Translations under genes and position numbers: made by a program
Shown here: positions 1 to 5,874 of the stretch, piece by piece
How positions within the stretch are numbered: position 1 is the stretch's first letter
How the letters are laid out: each line of letters begins with the position of its first letter
Virus record (IMG/VR): IMGVR_UViG_3300037963_003409
Location: 1 to 36,595 of that record
Source: a virus
DNA length: 36,595 bases
Direction: 5' to 3' (one strand)
Notes under the pieces: generated by a model
What the model was told of the DNA's origin: nothing
The model's input: only the letters and a program-made list of their open reading frames with translations
Databases searched by the model: none

Positions 1-98
1 TTCCGAGGGTTGCTCGTTCAACTCCACGGCCACGGGGTACAAAGGGAAGCATTGCCCGCGATTTGTTTTTGCTCATTTGCTTAGAACAGTGAGCCGTC
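1..98. repeat. Terminal direct repeat, left copy
   Basis: These 98 bases are identical to 36497-36594; the next base differs (t at 99, a at 36595). This either closes a circular or circularly permuted genome, as an assembly overlap, or is a real short terminal redundancy. The sequence alone cannot decide. Neither copy contains a convincing gene. Confidence 0.95.
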
Positions 99-347
99 TG
101 CCATACGCTTTCTTTCCAAGCGCCAAAAGTCAGAACGGTTCTTGCAACGTGCCTGCAAGTGCAGTATATTTGCTAACGAAATCACATGGAACCGTTCAAA
201 GTTTGTGATTTCCAAGGCGGCGCTTCCCTAACCGGATCGCCGCCGCTTTCTTTTGTAAGCCATTTCCCCAGCAAATCCAACAGAGAGTTTGCAAACTGTG
301 CAAAGTGGATTCTGCTAACCTGCAAACCCACCCCTGCGACACACACC
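99..347. other. Non-coding stretch at the end of the leftward early block
   Basis: I find no gene with a ribosome binding site here on either strand. The stretch lies downstream of the last leftward gene (348-533). It holds a GC-rich hairpin (216-244) and a plus-strand copy of the CTGCGACA octamer at 334-341. With 36268-36496 on the other side of the junction it forms about 576 bases of gene-free DNA in the circular molecule. Confidence 0.6.
216..254. terminator. Possible intrinsic terminator
   Basis: GGCGGCG (216-222) pairs with CGCCGCC (238-244) across a 15-base loop. On the plus strand it is followed by a T-rich run (GCTTTCTTTT). On the minus strand, the strand that is actually transcribed here, only two Ts follow. 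It may act in both directions or block stray rightward transcription into the early block. Confidence 0.35.
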
Positions 348-533
348 CTACAACGCAACCCCCGTTTCTTCCTTGAACCTATTGCGCAGAAGAATGTGGG
401 ATATGCCAACAACCACACCACCGCCAGGACAAGGCTCAATGCGCGCTGCATGGTCTTCCATGTTCTGCCCGCACTTCTTGCAGAACATGGTTTTAACGTC
501 GATCAGGTGGGCGTGTGCGTCGGGGTCAGTCAT
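348..533 (-). CDS. Small zinc-ribbon-like protein
   Basis: A 61-residue protein with Cys18 and Cys21 (FCKKCG) plus His28 and Cys35 as further possible metal ligands. I do not recognise the family. The ATG at 533 is preferred over one three codons upstream because it overlaps the preceding gene's stop (526-528) by 8 bases, the coupling style used throughout this operon. It is the last gene of the leftward early block. The short tail after Cys35 carries no recognisable domain. Confidence 0.7.
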   Translation of the reverse strand: MTDPDAHAHLIDVKTMFCKKCGQNMEDHAARIEPCPGGGVVVGISHILLRNRFKEETGVAL

Positions 534-690
534 GTGATTCACTGTTTTGCTTGAGTTCTTTTATTGCAGCTTCTCTTGCCTCGTCTGTTGGCTCATGGGC
601 AATGGCAACCGTCATGCCGCCAATATTTGCAGTTGTGACGTGCTGCCCGCGCTCAATCGCGGCTGCAATTTTCCATTCGAGTTCATTCAT
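526..690 (-). CDS. Small hypothetical protein (54 aa)
   Basis: An acidic, probably helical 54-residue protein beginning MNELEWKIAAAIERG. Its start ATG at 690 forms an ATGA overlap with the stop of the RusA-like gene (687-689). Its own stop overlaps the start of the next gene by 8 bases. This double coupling is the main evidence that it is real. No domain is recognised. It probably accompanies the recombination gene upstream, but nothing in the sequence gives a function. Confidence 0.7.
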   Translation of the reverse strand: MNELEWKIAAAIERGQHVTTANIGGMTVAIAHEPTDEAREAAIKELKQNSESHD

Positions 691-1067
691 GTGATTTCTC
701 CGCGATGCTCAAGCACAACAGTTTGCGGCTGCGTAAATTCAATAAGCACGTATCCAGCTTTGGTTTTGTCAGACGGGCCTCGACGAATGGACATGGACCA
801 CTCATAGTCATCCACGCCCAGCGCCATAGCGATACCGTCTAAGCCGTACTTGATGGCCCCAAGCATTCCGTCGAGATCCCGCTTACGCTTATCAGGTGGG
901 AAAAACGTTATGTCCAGGTGATGCAGTGAAGGATCAATCTTGGCATTCTTTGCCAGCGCCCAGCACGTTGACCGATACCGCTTGCGGATTGCCCCTGTGT
1001 GGCGTCGGTCTGTGCGTGTGTTGGGGTGTAGCTTTTTGTCCGGCCATGGAATTGAAACGGTGTTCAT
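687..1067 (-). CDS. rusA: RusA-like Holliday junction resolvase
   Basis: A 126-residue protein, close to the usual RusA length of about 120. It carries the RusA signature around residues 62-90: KRDLDG (Asp64, Asp66), then Lys73, Asp77, and GVDD with Asp86/Asp87. In this family these acidic residues bind the catalytic metal that cleaves four-way junctions. Phages use such enzymes to resolve replication and recombination intermediates before packaging. The start at 1067 makes an ATGA overlap with the upstream gene; an ATG six codons upstream lies inside that gene and is less likely. It fits functionally with the annealing protein and NinB of the rightward block. Confidence 0.88.
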   Translation of the reverse strand: MNTVSIPWPDKKLHPNTRTDRRHTGAIRKRYRSTCWALAKNAKIDPSLHHLDITFFPPDKRKRDLDGMLGAIKYGLDGIAMALGVDDYEWSMSIRRGPSDKTKAGYVLIEFTQPQTVVLEHRGEIT

Positions 1068-1444
1068 TGCTGCCCTCCCTCCCAATGGTCCTGCAATACC
1101 TCATCAAGAAGTTGACAACATTCTGCCAGCATGTAGGCGCGTATTTCTGTGTTGTGCACGTCAACCGGAACACCGCAATTATCCATGACCCAATCAACTA
1201 GGTGGCTGCATTCATGGATTCGGGTGTATTGGTTGGCATCTTTCCCAATATACAGGTAGAAATAAACCGTCCCATCATCTACGGTTTCCTTGATGCACAT
1301 GCCGTAAGACGCAGGATTTAGCCCCTCAATCGCTGAGAAACCAAGCGTTTTTGTGTGGTGCTTCTGTAGCTTCTTCAAGCTATCAAAAACCGCAACTTGC
1401 GTGTTGAATATTCCGATTTCAAAAACACCAATTGGCTCAGACAT
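1064..1444 (-). CDS. HExxH-motif protein, putative zinc metallopeptidase
   Basis: A 126-residue protein with HECSH at residues 77-81, the HExxH zinc-binding and catalytic pattern. A glutamate about 19 residues on (Glu100, in NTEIRAY) is placed like the third ligand of small phage HExxH proteins. The substrate is unknown. Phage proteins of this shape are usually annotated only as hypothetical or peptidase-like. The start at 1444 follows a strong GGAGGGG site and lies inside the 3' end of the preceding small gene. The stop makes an ATGA overlap with the RusA-like gene, so the two are made together. Confidence 0.72.
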   Translation of the reverse strand: MSEPIGVFEIGIFNTQVAVFDSLKKLQKHHTKTLGFSAIEGLNPASYGMCIKETVDDGTVYFYLYIGKDANQYTRIHECSHLVDWVMDNCGVPVDVHNTEIRAYMLAECCQLLDEVLQDHWEGGQQ

Positions 1445-1595
1445 CTTGCCGCCCCTCCAATGCAAACAGGATTCGACGCAGCATGTCATTTGTTGGAAGC
1501 CAATATCCACCGCTCTCGATGTTTATTGCGGCCCTAAGAACCGCAACATTTCGTGCCGTATACAGGGGCTTATCAGTTTTATTAGCTTCTCTCAT
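1437..1595 (-). CDS. Small hypothetical protein (52 aa)
   Basis: A 52-residue basic protein. The ATG at 1595 is preceded by a GAGGGG site and overlaps the Lar-like gene by 14 bases. The stop at 1437-1439 overlaps the HExxH gene by 8 bases. The C-terminal part (LPTNDMLRRILFALEGRQDV) looks helical. The pattern of repeated overlaps supports translation. No family is recognised. Confidence 0.65.
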   Translation of the reverse strand: MREANKTDKPLYTARNVAVLRAAINIESGGYWLPTNDMLRRILFALEGRQDV

Positions 1596-1821
1596 TCTCT
1601 CGCCCCTCTATCTCTCTGCGGCACTGGCGGTCTAGCTCAAAGCTGGATGGTGCGCGGGTGTTCCAAGCTTCGATGTTATGAGGCCAAACTCCAATCGCTT
1701 GAACGACACAACCATTATGGGGATGGTAATAAAAAAACTCCCCAGCGCCATCGGTATTGCTTCGTGACCCGCCTTCTAGTTTCGCGTCGCAAAATGGACA
1801 TCTTTTTACCACAACACCCAT
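1582..1821 (-). CDS. Lar-like restriction-alleviation family protein
   Basis: A 79-residue protein with an N-terminal CPFC zinc-knuckle motif (residues 8-11), a central Cys, and a closing AWNTRA motif. This spacing is typical of the Lar family (CPFCG ... AIxAWNxR). Rac prophage Lar reduces type I restriction by stimulating host modification; many phage members are assigned only by motif. Four residues of the second Cys pair are not clearly kept, so the call is tentative. It starts one base after the preceding stop and overlaps the next small gene. Placement in an early block fits protection of incoming DNA. Confidence 0.65.
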   Translation of the reverse strand: MGVVVKRCPFCDAKLEGGSRSNTDGAGEFFYYHPHNGCVVQAIGVWPHNIEAWNTRAPSSFELDRQCRREIEGRENERS

Positions 1822-1822
1822 C

Positions 1823-2068
1823 TCACACCCCCAACTCTAGGCAGCGGTCAGTTGCCCGACGAACGCGCTTGGCGGCTTTGTGCTGGCGTTGGGTGTTGCG
1901 GCTTTCCACGGCCTGCATGTACGCAAGGCAGGCCCCCTCACGCTCTGCAATGGCTTCGACCTTGGTCAGCATGTCCCGTTGCTCTGCGCGCTTTCGCGCT
2001 GCGGTTACGTCAAGCACTTGTGGGGGAGGGGTGGGTTTGCGGGTGAAGAGGTTCAGAAGGCGGCGCAT
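1823..2068 (-). CDS. Small basic hypothetical protein
   Basis: An 81-residue, strongly basic, largely helical protein (many Arg, Lys and Gln) beginning MRRLLNLFTRKPTPPP. No domain is recognised; the charge would suit nucleic-acid or membrane-surface binding, but that is inference. The ATG at 2068 lies inside the end of the upstream membrane-protein gene (16-base overlap). A longer reading frame to 2131 exists but would overlap that gene much more. Confidence 0.6.
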   Translation of the reverse strand: MRRLLNLFTRKPTPPPQVLDVTAARKRAEQRDMLTKVEAIAEREGACLAYMQAVESRNTQRQHKAAKRVRRATDRCLELGV

Positions 2069-2175
2069 AGCATCACCCCCAACCCCAGGCCAGCAACCAC
2101 CAGCATTGCCATTACAGCCACGCCGCAGCAAAAGGCGGCGTCTAGTTCGCTTGCGTTGTCCATGTGGTCAGTCAT
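2053..2175 (-). CDS. Single-span membrane micro-protein (40 aa)
   Basis: A 40-residue protein with a short polar N-terminus followed by one hydrophobic helix (about residues 17-38, rich in Val, Met, Leu, Gly and Ala). The ATG at 2175 overlaps the upstream stop by 8 bases and its end overlaps the next start by 16 bases. Several blocks of this phage carry similar single-span micro-proteins. Function unknown. Confidence 0.6.
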   Translation of the reverse strand: MTDHMDNASELDAAFCCGVAVMAMLVVAGLGLGVMLCAAF

Positions 2176-2452
2176 TGGTGCTCTCCAATTCTGGCATCAA
2201 ATCTGAATGCATTGGGCAATAGAAATCTGGGTGCGGGTGCAAAGTCGCACTGTAAGATGACCCATCCATGACGCCAGCTAAGTGCTCTTTATATTCCGGC
2301 TTTAGCGTCAAATTTTCATAGTCCTCATCCCAAGCAGTCATTTCGTACGTCATTTCGACAAGATTACATACGCCAAAACCATGCGGTCTATCCCATTCGT
2401 CAGAACTTGCCGAAAAATGGGCGCACGCTTTGCACTTTGGATGGTCTATCAT
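2168..2452 (-). CDS. Cysteine-rich small protein, zinc-ribbon-like
   Basis: A 94-residue acidic protein with a CKAC pair near the N-terminus (residues 7-10), a central Cys (GVCNL) and a C-terminal FYCPMH. Together these could form one zinc site. No family is recognised. The start at 2452 makes an ATGA overlap with the RHH-like gene, and the stop overlaps the next start by 8 bases. Its acidity contrasts with the basic proteins downstream. Confidence 0.75.
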   Translation of the reverse strand: MIDHPKCKACAHFSASSDEWDRPHGFGVCNLVEMTYEMTAWDEDYENLTLKPEYKEHLAGVMDGSSYSATLHPHPDFYCPMHSDLMPELESTND

Positions 2453-2598
2453 TGCATATCCTTTCGCGCAGCTTCCAAAAGCTTCATGCGTCCATATGCT
2501 CCAGGTCGTAGGCCGCTTTTCTTTGCTGCCTGTTCAATCACCTCTTTCTCGCTATCGCTAAGAATAAGGCGAATTTGCTCTGTTCGTTTGTCATCCAT
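2449..2598 (-). CDS. Ribbon-helix-helix-like small protein, possible autoregulator
   Basis: A 49-residue protein. A short N-terminal strand (RTEQIRLILSDSE) is followed by two helices, the second starting after SGLRPGAYGR. This resembles the ribbon-helix-helix fold of Arc/MetJ repressors and MobC-like proteins. It is the first gene of the leftward block and sits directly beside the divergent promoter region, where such proteins often repress their own promoter. DNA binding is inferred from fold similarity and position only. The start ATG is at 2598; the end makes an ATGA overlap with the next gene. Confidence 0.7.
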   Translation of the reverse strand: MDDKRTEQIRLILSDSEKEVIEQAAKKSGLRPGAYGRMKLLEAARKDMQ

Positions 2599-2688
2599 AG
2601 TCAAACCATATCATGCAAATAAATTGCACGCAAGGGGTTTACTTTGTGCAATGCCTGATTTACATTCAACCCAAGCAAGGAGAGACAC
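2599..2688. promoter_or_regulatory. Divergent early promoter region with operator-like inverted repeat
   Basis: This is the only place where leftward and rightward genes diverge, so both early promoters should lie in these 90 bases. An exact 7-base inverted repeat, ATTGCAC (2623-2629) and GTGCAAT (2646-2652), has a 16-base gap and 23-base centre spacing. A third half-site, TGCAA, lies at 2614-2618. On the plus strand TTGCAC and TGCAAT are 17 bases apart and could be weak -35 and -10 boxes. The adjacent RHH-like protein is a candidate binder (inference). Confidence 0.55.
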
Positions 2689-3003
2689 ATGTGTGTAAAA
2701 TGCAAGGGTACTGGAATTGTTTACGAGGGAACAGGCCATCAAATGACGGGCTATCCATTCGCAGAAAAAACAGCCGCAGTGAATTGTCCAAACGGTTGCA
2801 AGGGGCTGTCACTGACTGAGCTTTTGCAGCGCCGTAAACGCAACAGAGAATGGCGCGACATGTGCCACTTGCGCGCGCCTGTCAGTAAGTGCGACTGGCA
2901 TCACTGCACAGCGGACTTCGGATTGACCGCACGTATGGATAGAGCCTTTGCACGTATCTGCAAGGCGTCACCAGTTTTAACAGAGGAAGGGAAGTTGAAA
3001 TGA
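2689..3003 (+). CDS. DnaJ-type zinc-finger-like small protein
   Basis: A 104-residue protein. The N-terminus CVKCKGTG (residues 2-9) and CPNGCKG (about 33-39) resemble the CxxCxGxG motifs of the DnaJ cysteine-rich domain. A second Cys/His-rich patch (CHLRAP, KCDWHHC) follows. A good AAGGAGAG site lies 6-8 bases before the ATG. It is the first gene of the rightward block and ends in an ATGA overlap with the next. Zinc binding is likely; function unknown. A frame from 2613 overlaps it but lacks a ribosome site. Confidence 0.78.
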   Translation: MCVKCKGTGIVYEGTGHQMTGYPFAEKTAAVNCPNGCKGLSLTELLQRRKRNREWRDMCHLRAPVSKCDWHHCTADFGLTARMDRAFARICKASPVLTEEGKLK

Positions 3004-3281
3004 GTGGACACACAAAAGGCCCTTGGGTTGTTAGCGCCAAAGGAATTGGCGGTGCAACAGTTAGTGAAGATGTAAATCGGAAAAACCACATTGCGTGCCT
3101 AGTCAACAAAGAAGACGCCCACCTAATAGCCGCAGCGCCAGAACTGCTTGAGGCTCTGGAATTGGCTTTAGATGCTATAAAATGGTGGGAAAATGAGCAC
3201 TCATGCTGCGCGGGAGCAACAGATGATTCAATCGAAAAAATCTCATCGGCAATCGCCAAAGCCAAAGGAGAGAACCAATGA
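3000..3281 (+). CDS. Conserved phage protein of the LIAAAPELLEAL type
   Basis: A 93-residue protein. The start (HTKGPW) and the central block DAHLIAAAPELLEALE are hallmarks of a very common small phage protein seen in many tailed phages and prophages. Its function is unknown. The C-terminal part is a predicted helix. It overlaps both neighbours by ATGA. Confidence 0.82.
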   Translation: MSGHTKGPWVVSAKGIGGATVSEDVNRKNHIACLVNKEDAHLIAAAPELLEALELALDAIKWWENEHSCCAGATDDSIEKISSAIAKAKGENQ

Positions 3282-3433
3282 CCGACGACCAACACAAAAC
3301 CGCAATGTTTATCATCAACTGGCTGTCCTGCATTGCAGCGCTTGTTGTGATCTTCCTCTACGCAATCAACGTCACAGAGACAGCGCGGAAGAATGCGCAT
3401 GATTGGACTGTTGCGCAGGAGATGGGGCAGTGA
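3278..3433 (+). CDS. Membrane micro-protein (51 aa)
   Basis: A 51-residue protein with one hydrophobic segment (about residues 10-30, FIINWLSCIAALVVIFLYAI) and a polar tail ending AQEMGQ. The start ATG forms an ATGA overlap with the preceding gene and the end forms a GTGA overlap with the next. The last 23 bases are almost duplicated at the end of the gene after next (3761-3783). Confidence 0.65.
   Translation: MTDDQHKTAMFIINWLSCIAALVVIFLYAINVTETARKNAHDWTVAQEMGQ
3411..3433 (+). repeat. Duplicated coupling module, copy 1
   Basis: This stretch differs from 3761-3783 at one base in 23; the last 18 bases are identical. Each copy holds an AGGAGA ribosome site, encodes the C-terminal peptide AQEMGQ, and ends in an overlapping stop/start (GTGA). 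Confidence 0.9.
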
Positions 3434-3783
3434 GTGTTAATGCGCTAAAGGAGTTGGCGGGGCGCGTGGAATCTGGAAACTTCTACGGCTTCAATGAATT
3501 TGCCACATGCTGGGAGAATGCGCTTGGCATCTACACACCAAATACAGCGGGATACACCTGCGGGTATAACGCCTATAAAGGCTCCCTAGACGCCGCCAAG
3601 GCGCTGCATGAGGCTGTGCTGCCGGAATGGGGTTGGGTTTGGTCCAATAGAGGTAAAGGCCATGTCACCCCAAACAGCGGCAAATATAGCCGACTAGCAC
3701 AAACAGCCGAAAATGATGACCCCGCCCGCGCGTGGTTGCTGGCTATCCTCAAAGCTCTCATTGCACAGGAGATGGGGCAGTGA
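3430..3783 (+). CDS. DUF2591-like (ABA-sandwich) phage protein
   Basis: A 117-residue protein if it starts at GTG 3430. That codon overlaps the preceding stop (GTGA) and follows AGGAGA at a good distance; an ATG at 3403 lies upstream inside the other gene. The layout of a helical start (LKELAGRVESG), a middle with AAKALHEAVLPEWGWVW, and a C-terminal PARAWLLAILKAL helix is typical of the widespread phage DUF2591 family. No function is known. Confidence 0.75.
   Translation: MSVNALKELAGRVESGNFYGFNEFATCWENALGIYTPNTAGYTCGYNAYKGSLDAAKALHEAVLPEWGWVWSNRGKGHVTPNSGKYSRLAQTAENDDPARAWLLAILKALIAQEMGQ
3761..3783 (+). repeat. Duplicated coupling module, copy 2
   Basis: Second copy of the 23-base module at 3411-3433. 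It again carries the ribosome site and the GTG start of the next gene, overlapping the stop of the gene it ends. Confidence 0.9.
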
Positions 3784-3920
3784 AGGCTGTGTGGGTGTTT
3801 ATGTTTGGGGTGTTAATTTCAGCCGCTATAATTGATCGAGCCTGCCAACACAAAACTCAGGACAGATGCACATTCGGAGTGCCGAACCCTACCAACCAAC
3901 CGAAAGGAGCTGACCAATGA
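3780..3920 (+). CDS. Membrane or exported micro-protein (46 aa)
   Basis: A 46-residue protein starting at GTG 3780 within the duplicated coupling module. An N-terminal hydrophobic helix (about residues 3-20) precedes a polar tail with two cysteines (RACQHK, DRCTFG). This suits a membrane-anchored or secreted small protein; there is no lipobox. The end overlaps the next gene by ATGA. Confidence 0.6.
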   Translation: MKAVWVFMFGVLISAAIIDRACQHKTQDRCTFGVPNPTNQPKGADQ

Positions 3921-4114
3921 ATGCACCAGCTACAATGAGACATCAGGGCTTATTCGCCATCAAGGAAGATGTTTTGCGCGAAATCCGCACCATGACCGAT
4001 GAGCAGTTTGAAGCGTGGCTTGCTGACTTTGAGACTGACCCGATCCGCAAGAACCACCTCAACCTTGGAACTGGCGGCGCGCACCCGTTCCGCCCGCGTC
4101 GTCGTGTCGCATAG
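3917..4114 (+). CDS. Small hypothetical protein (65 aa)
   Basis: A 65-residue protein. The helical middle (VLREIRTMTDEQFEAWLADF) is followed by a basic tail ending PFRPRRRVA. The ATG at 3917 overlaps the previous stop and follows AAAGGAG. No family is recognised. A 52-base gap follows before the next gene. Confidence 0.7.
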   Translation: MNAPATMRHQGLFAIKEDVLREIRTMTDEQFEAWLADFETDPIRKNHLNLGTGGAHPFRPRRRVA

Positions 4115-4166
4115 CATAAGCCCCGCGCTCGGTGGATAATGCAGGGAAAGAAACGGAGGAAGTTTG

Positions 4167-4370
4167 ATGGACTACGTAGAAGAAACCCGCCAGAAAATCC
4201 AAGGCCACATTGACCGCGCCAAGCACCTGCTTCGCGTTAAGCTCATTCCAGAGTGGCGCAACGAGCACCTGCCAGGGATGCGCCAATACCGCCGTATGCT
4301 TGTGCAAAAGGTCATCAAGGATATTCGCTATGACCGGCTGAACCTTGCGGATTGGGAGGCTATGGGGTGA
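4167..4370 (+). CDS. Small basic helical protein (67 aa)
   Basis: A 67-residue, mostly helical, basic protein beginning MDYVEETRQKIQGHIDRAK. The ATG at 4167 follows GGAGGA; an in-frame TTG at 4164 is less likely. The end overlaps the next start (TGATG). No recognised domain. The preceding gap contains GGTGGATAAT, one mismatch from a DnaA box, but as a single copy. Confidence 0.7.
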   Translation: MDYVEETRQKIQGHIDRAKHLLRVKLIPEWRNEHLPGMRQYRRMLVQKVIKDIRYDRLNLADWEAMG

Positions 4371-4567
4371 TGAAGTTTGTCAGGGAGGGGGAATTAATCA
4401 AAGCCCTAAATACCCTCATGGAGACTGTTCGAAATAAATTCTATGGAGTCGATGAAGAGATCGAAGAACTGCATGGTGAAATCAAAGATATTCGCGCGCA
4501 GATCAAAACGCTAAAGTCAGAATTGGACACAGAGCGCCGACTGCGCCAAGGTCGCCACCTAAGATAA
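4370..4567 (+). CDS. Coiled-coil small protein (65 aa)
   Basis: A 65-residue protein. Roughly residues 28-62 have a clear heptad pattern (EEIEELHGEIKDIRAQIK and onward), so it is probably a dimeric coiled coil. The ATG at 4370 overlaps the previous stop by one base; in-frame GTG 4367 is also possible. It lies just before the recombination genes and ends immediately before a copy of the CTGCGACA motif. Confidence 0.68.
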   Translation: MKFVREGELIKALNTLMETVRNKFYGVDEEIEELHGEIKDIRAQIKTLKSELDTERRLRQGRHLR

Positions 4568-4617
4568 CTGCGACAACTGACCACATACCACCCCCACCCC
4601 ATTCTGATACTGTGGGG
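4568..4617 (+). promoter_or_regulatory. Recurrent CTGCGACA motif, copy before the annealing-protein gene
   Basis: CTGCGACA (4568-4575) is followed by a C-rich tract (CCCCCACCCC) and then GATACTGTGGGG. CCCCAC and GTGGGG can pair. The octamer starts 71 bases before the next start codon; three other copies lie 66-75 bases before a start. Regulatory role inferred; no standard sigma-70 -10 box at the expected distance. Confidence 0.45.
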
Positions 4618-4638
4618 AAAGACAGAATGGAGATAACA

Positions 4639-5268
4639 ATGACAGCCGACAACATGAAGATTTGGGATGCGGTAGGCAAGACAGACCCAAAGCACACAAA
4701 GCACGTTAACCAGCGTGGCGGGTTTACCTCAGTAAATGCTAACTCTCAGATCATGGAGGCAACGCGCCAGTTTGGGCCAATCGGTGTTGGCTGGGGATAC
4801 ACCACGGAAGACCTGTCGGTTCATAACGGAGTTGTTATTGTCAGCGTAACGCTGTGGCATGGATCGCGCGATAATGTGTTTGGGCCAATGCCAGGTTGCG
4901 CGGAGATGTTCGGAAAGCGCACTGACACGGACGCACCCAAAAAAGCCACCACCGACGCAATCACAAAGCTTCTTTCTCAGCTTGGTTTCAATGCCGACAT
5001 TTTCCTTGGTATGTGGGATGACAACAAGTACGTGCAACAGCGCATTGAAGAAACGAAAGAGAAGAAACCAGAGCCAACCGGAGCGGAACTTCGCGACAAA
5101 CTCAAAGCGTGGATGAACGCGCCCAAGACAACGCCGGAAGACGTGCGCAACGCATGGCAGAGCAATGACAACTTTAAGGCCAAGCTCGCCAGCCTTCCCC
5201 AGCCAATGCAGCACGAACTGCGCGCAGAGGCAGAGAGGATTTGCCCAGACCTCAAGGAGGCCGCATGA
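4639..5268 (+). CDS. Rad52/Sak-like single-strand annealing protein
   Basis: A 209-residue protein. Residues about 24-60 (RGGFTSVNANSQI, then FGPIGVGWGY) and about 95-130 (DTDAPKKATTDAITKLLSQL, then FNADIFLG) match the pattern of phage Rad52-superfamily (Sak3/ERF-like) annealing proteins. These form rings that pair complementary single strands during phage recombination. The polar C-terminal tail (after about residue 140) is typical. The ATG at 4639 follows GGAGAT at a good distance; upstream in-frame starts (4612, 4627) have poorer sites. SSB (34204-34659) is the likely partner. The exact subfamily is from memory. Confidence 0.75.
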   Translation: MTADNMKIWDAVGKTDPKHTKHVNQRGGFTSVNANSQIMEATRQFGPIGVGWGYTTEDLSVHNGVVIVSVTLWHGSRDNVFGPMPGCAEMFGKRTDTDAPKKATTDAITKLLSQLGFNADIFLGMWDDNKYVQQRIEETKEKKPEPTGAELRDKLKAWMNAPKTTPEDVRNAWQSNDNFKAKLASLPQPMQHELRAEAERICPDLKEAA

Positions 5269-5438
5269 TTGGCGCAGTAAGCTCCCTTGTGCTTGACGTA
5301 GAGGCCCAGCGCGATAGCGACAACCCCATGTCCCTAGAGGAGTGTGCGGTTGTCGTGGCCCGCGACTACGGCATATCTGCGCGGGATCTGCTGGCGGCTT
5401 ATGAAGACTATTTGCGGGGTGATCTGCATGGCGACTGA
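5265..5438 (+). CDS. Small hypothetical protein (57 aa)
   Basis: A 57-residue acidic, helical protein. The ATG at 5265 forms an ATGA overlap with the annealing-protein stop and has a near-perfect AAGGAGG site, so it should be strongly expressed with that protein. The C-terminal part (YGISARDLLAAYEDYLRG) is typical of small linker proteins between phage recombination genes. No function assigned. Its end overlaps the NinB start by 11 bases. Confidence 0.7.
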   Translation: MIGAVSSLVLDVEAQRDSDNPMSLEECAVVVARDYGISARDLLAAYEDYLRGDLHGD

Positions 5439-5874
5439 GACCCGAGTTGTGAAGACGGAAGAGGATCGTGAAAGGCTGGTGAAATACATCAACTTTCGCG
5501 GCCTTCCTTTTACGGCTGCGATTGCGGACGGGGTGAAGCGTACAAACCCGCAGAACGCCTTGGTTCACAAGTGGTTTGCAGAGATAGCTAGTCACATGGG
5601 GGACCGGACAGCCGAAGAGGTGAAGGCGCATTGCAATCTGACATATGGCTTGGACATAATGATGCGTGACCCAGATTGGTCTAGCGCGTTTGAATACATC
5701 TTTCAAAGCCTATCACACGCCGCCAAGCTCAAAGCCATTCGCGTTTTGGACATACCGTTTACCCGCAAGATGCGCGTGCCAGAGTTGAAAGAATACATGG
5801 ACCAGATGATGCGGGACTATCGGGAAATGGGGATTTTCCTTACTGATCCAGAATTGCGCGGATACGACCAATGA
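5428..5874 (+). CDS. ninB: NinB-like recombination protein
   Basis: A 148-residue protein, the usual NinB length. The layout fits lambda NinB (Orf), which loads recombination proteins by interacting with SSB and single-stranded DNA: an N-terminal region, NPQNALVHKWFAEIA (about 43-57), and a C-terminal PELKEYMDQM-type helix. The ATG at 5428 is chosen because the frame upstream overlaps the preceding gene extensively. The end makes an ATGA overlap with the HNH/Ref-like gene, a common ninB neighbour. Confidence 0.8.
   Translation: MATETRVVKTEEDRERLVKYINFRGLPFTAAIADGVKRTNPQNALVHKWFAEIASHMGDRTAEEVKAHCNLTYGLDIMMRDPDWSSAFEYIFQSLSHAAKLKAIRVLDIPFTRKMRVPELKEYMDQMMRDYREMGIFLTDPELRGYDQ

Noticed and set aside
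1-98. End repeat as true long terminal repeat or mobile-element end
   Set aside because: No transposase or target-site duplication; genome closure or short redundancy explains it fully.
182-451. Minus-strand frame of 89 codons with hydrophobic start
   Set aside because: It overlaps the zinc-ribbon gene (348-533) in another frame, lacks a ribosome site and is not coupled to neighbours.
186-554. Plus-strand frame of 122 codons
   Set aside because: It is antisense to two supported leftward genes, has no ribosome site, and its translation has no domain-like pattern.
1353-2222. Plus-strand frame of 289 codons
   Set aside because: It lies antisense to five coupled small leftward genes. The length is explained by their shared codon bias; the protein is low-complexity and Arg/Cys/Ser-rich.
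2613-2819. Plus-strand frame starting in the divergent promoter
   Set aside because: It has no ribosome site and overlaps the better-supported gene at 2689 in another frame.
4131-4140. DnaA-box-like GGTGGATAAT
   Set aside because: It is a single copy with one mismatch and no cluster, so it is not evidence for an origin.
4729-5706. Minus-strand frame of 325 codons
   Set aside because: It is antisense to the annealing-protein and NinB genes, with no domain and no ribosome site.
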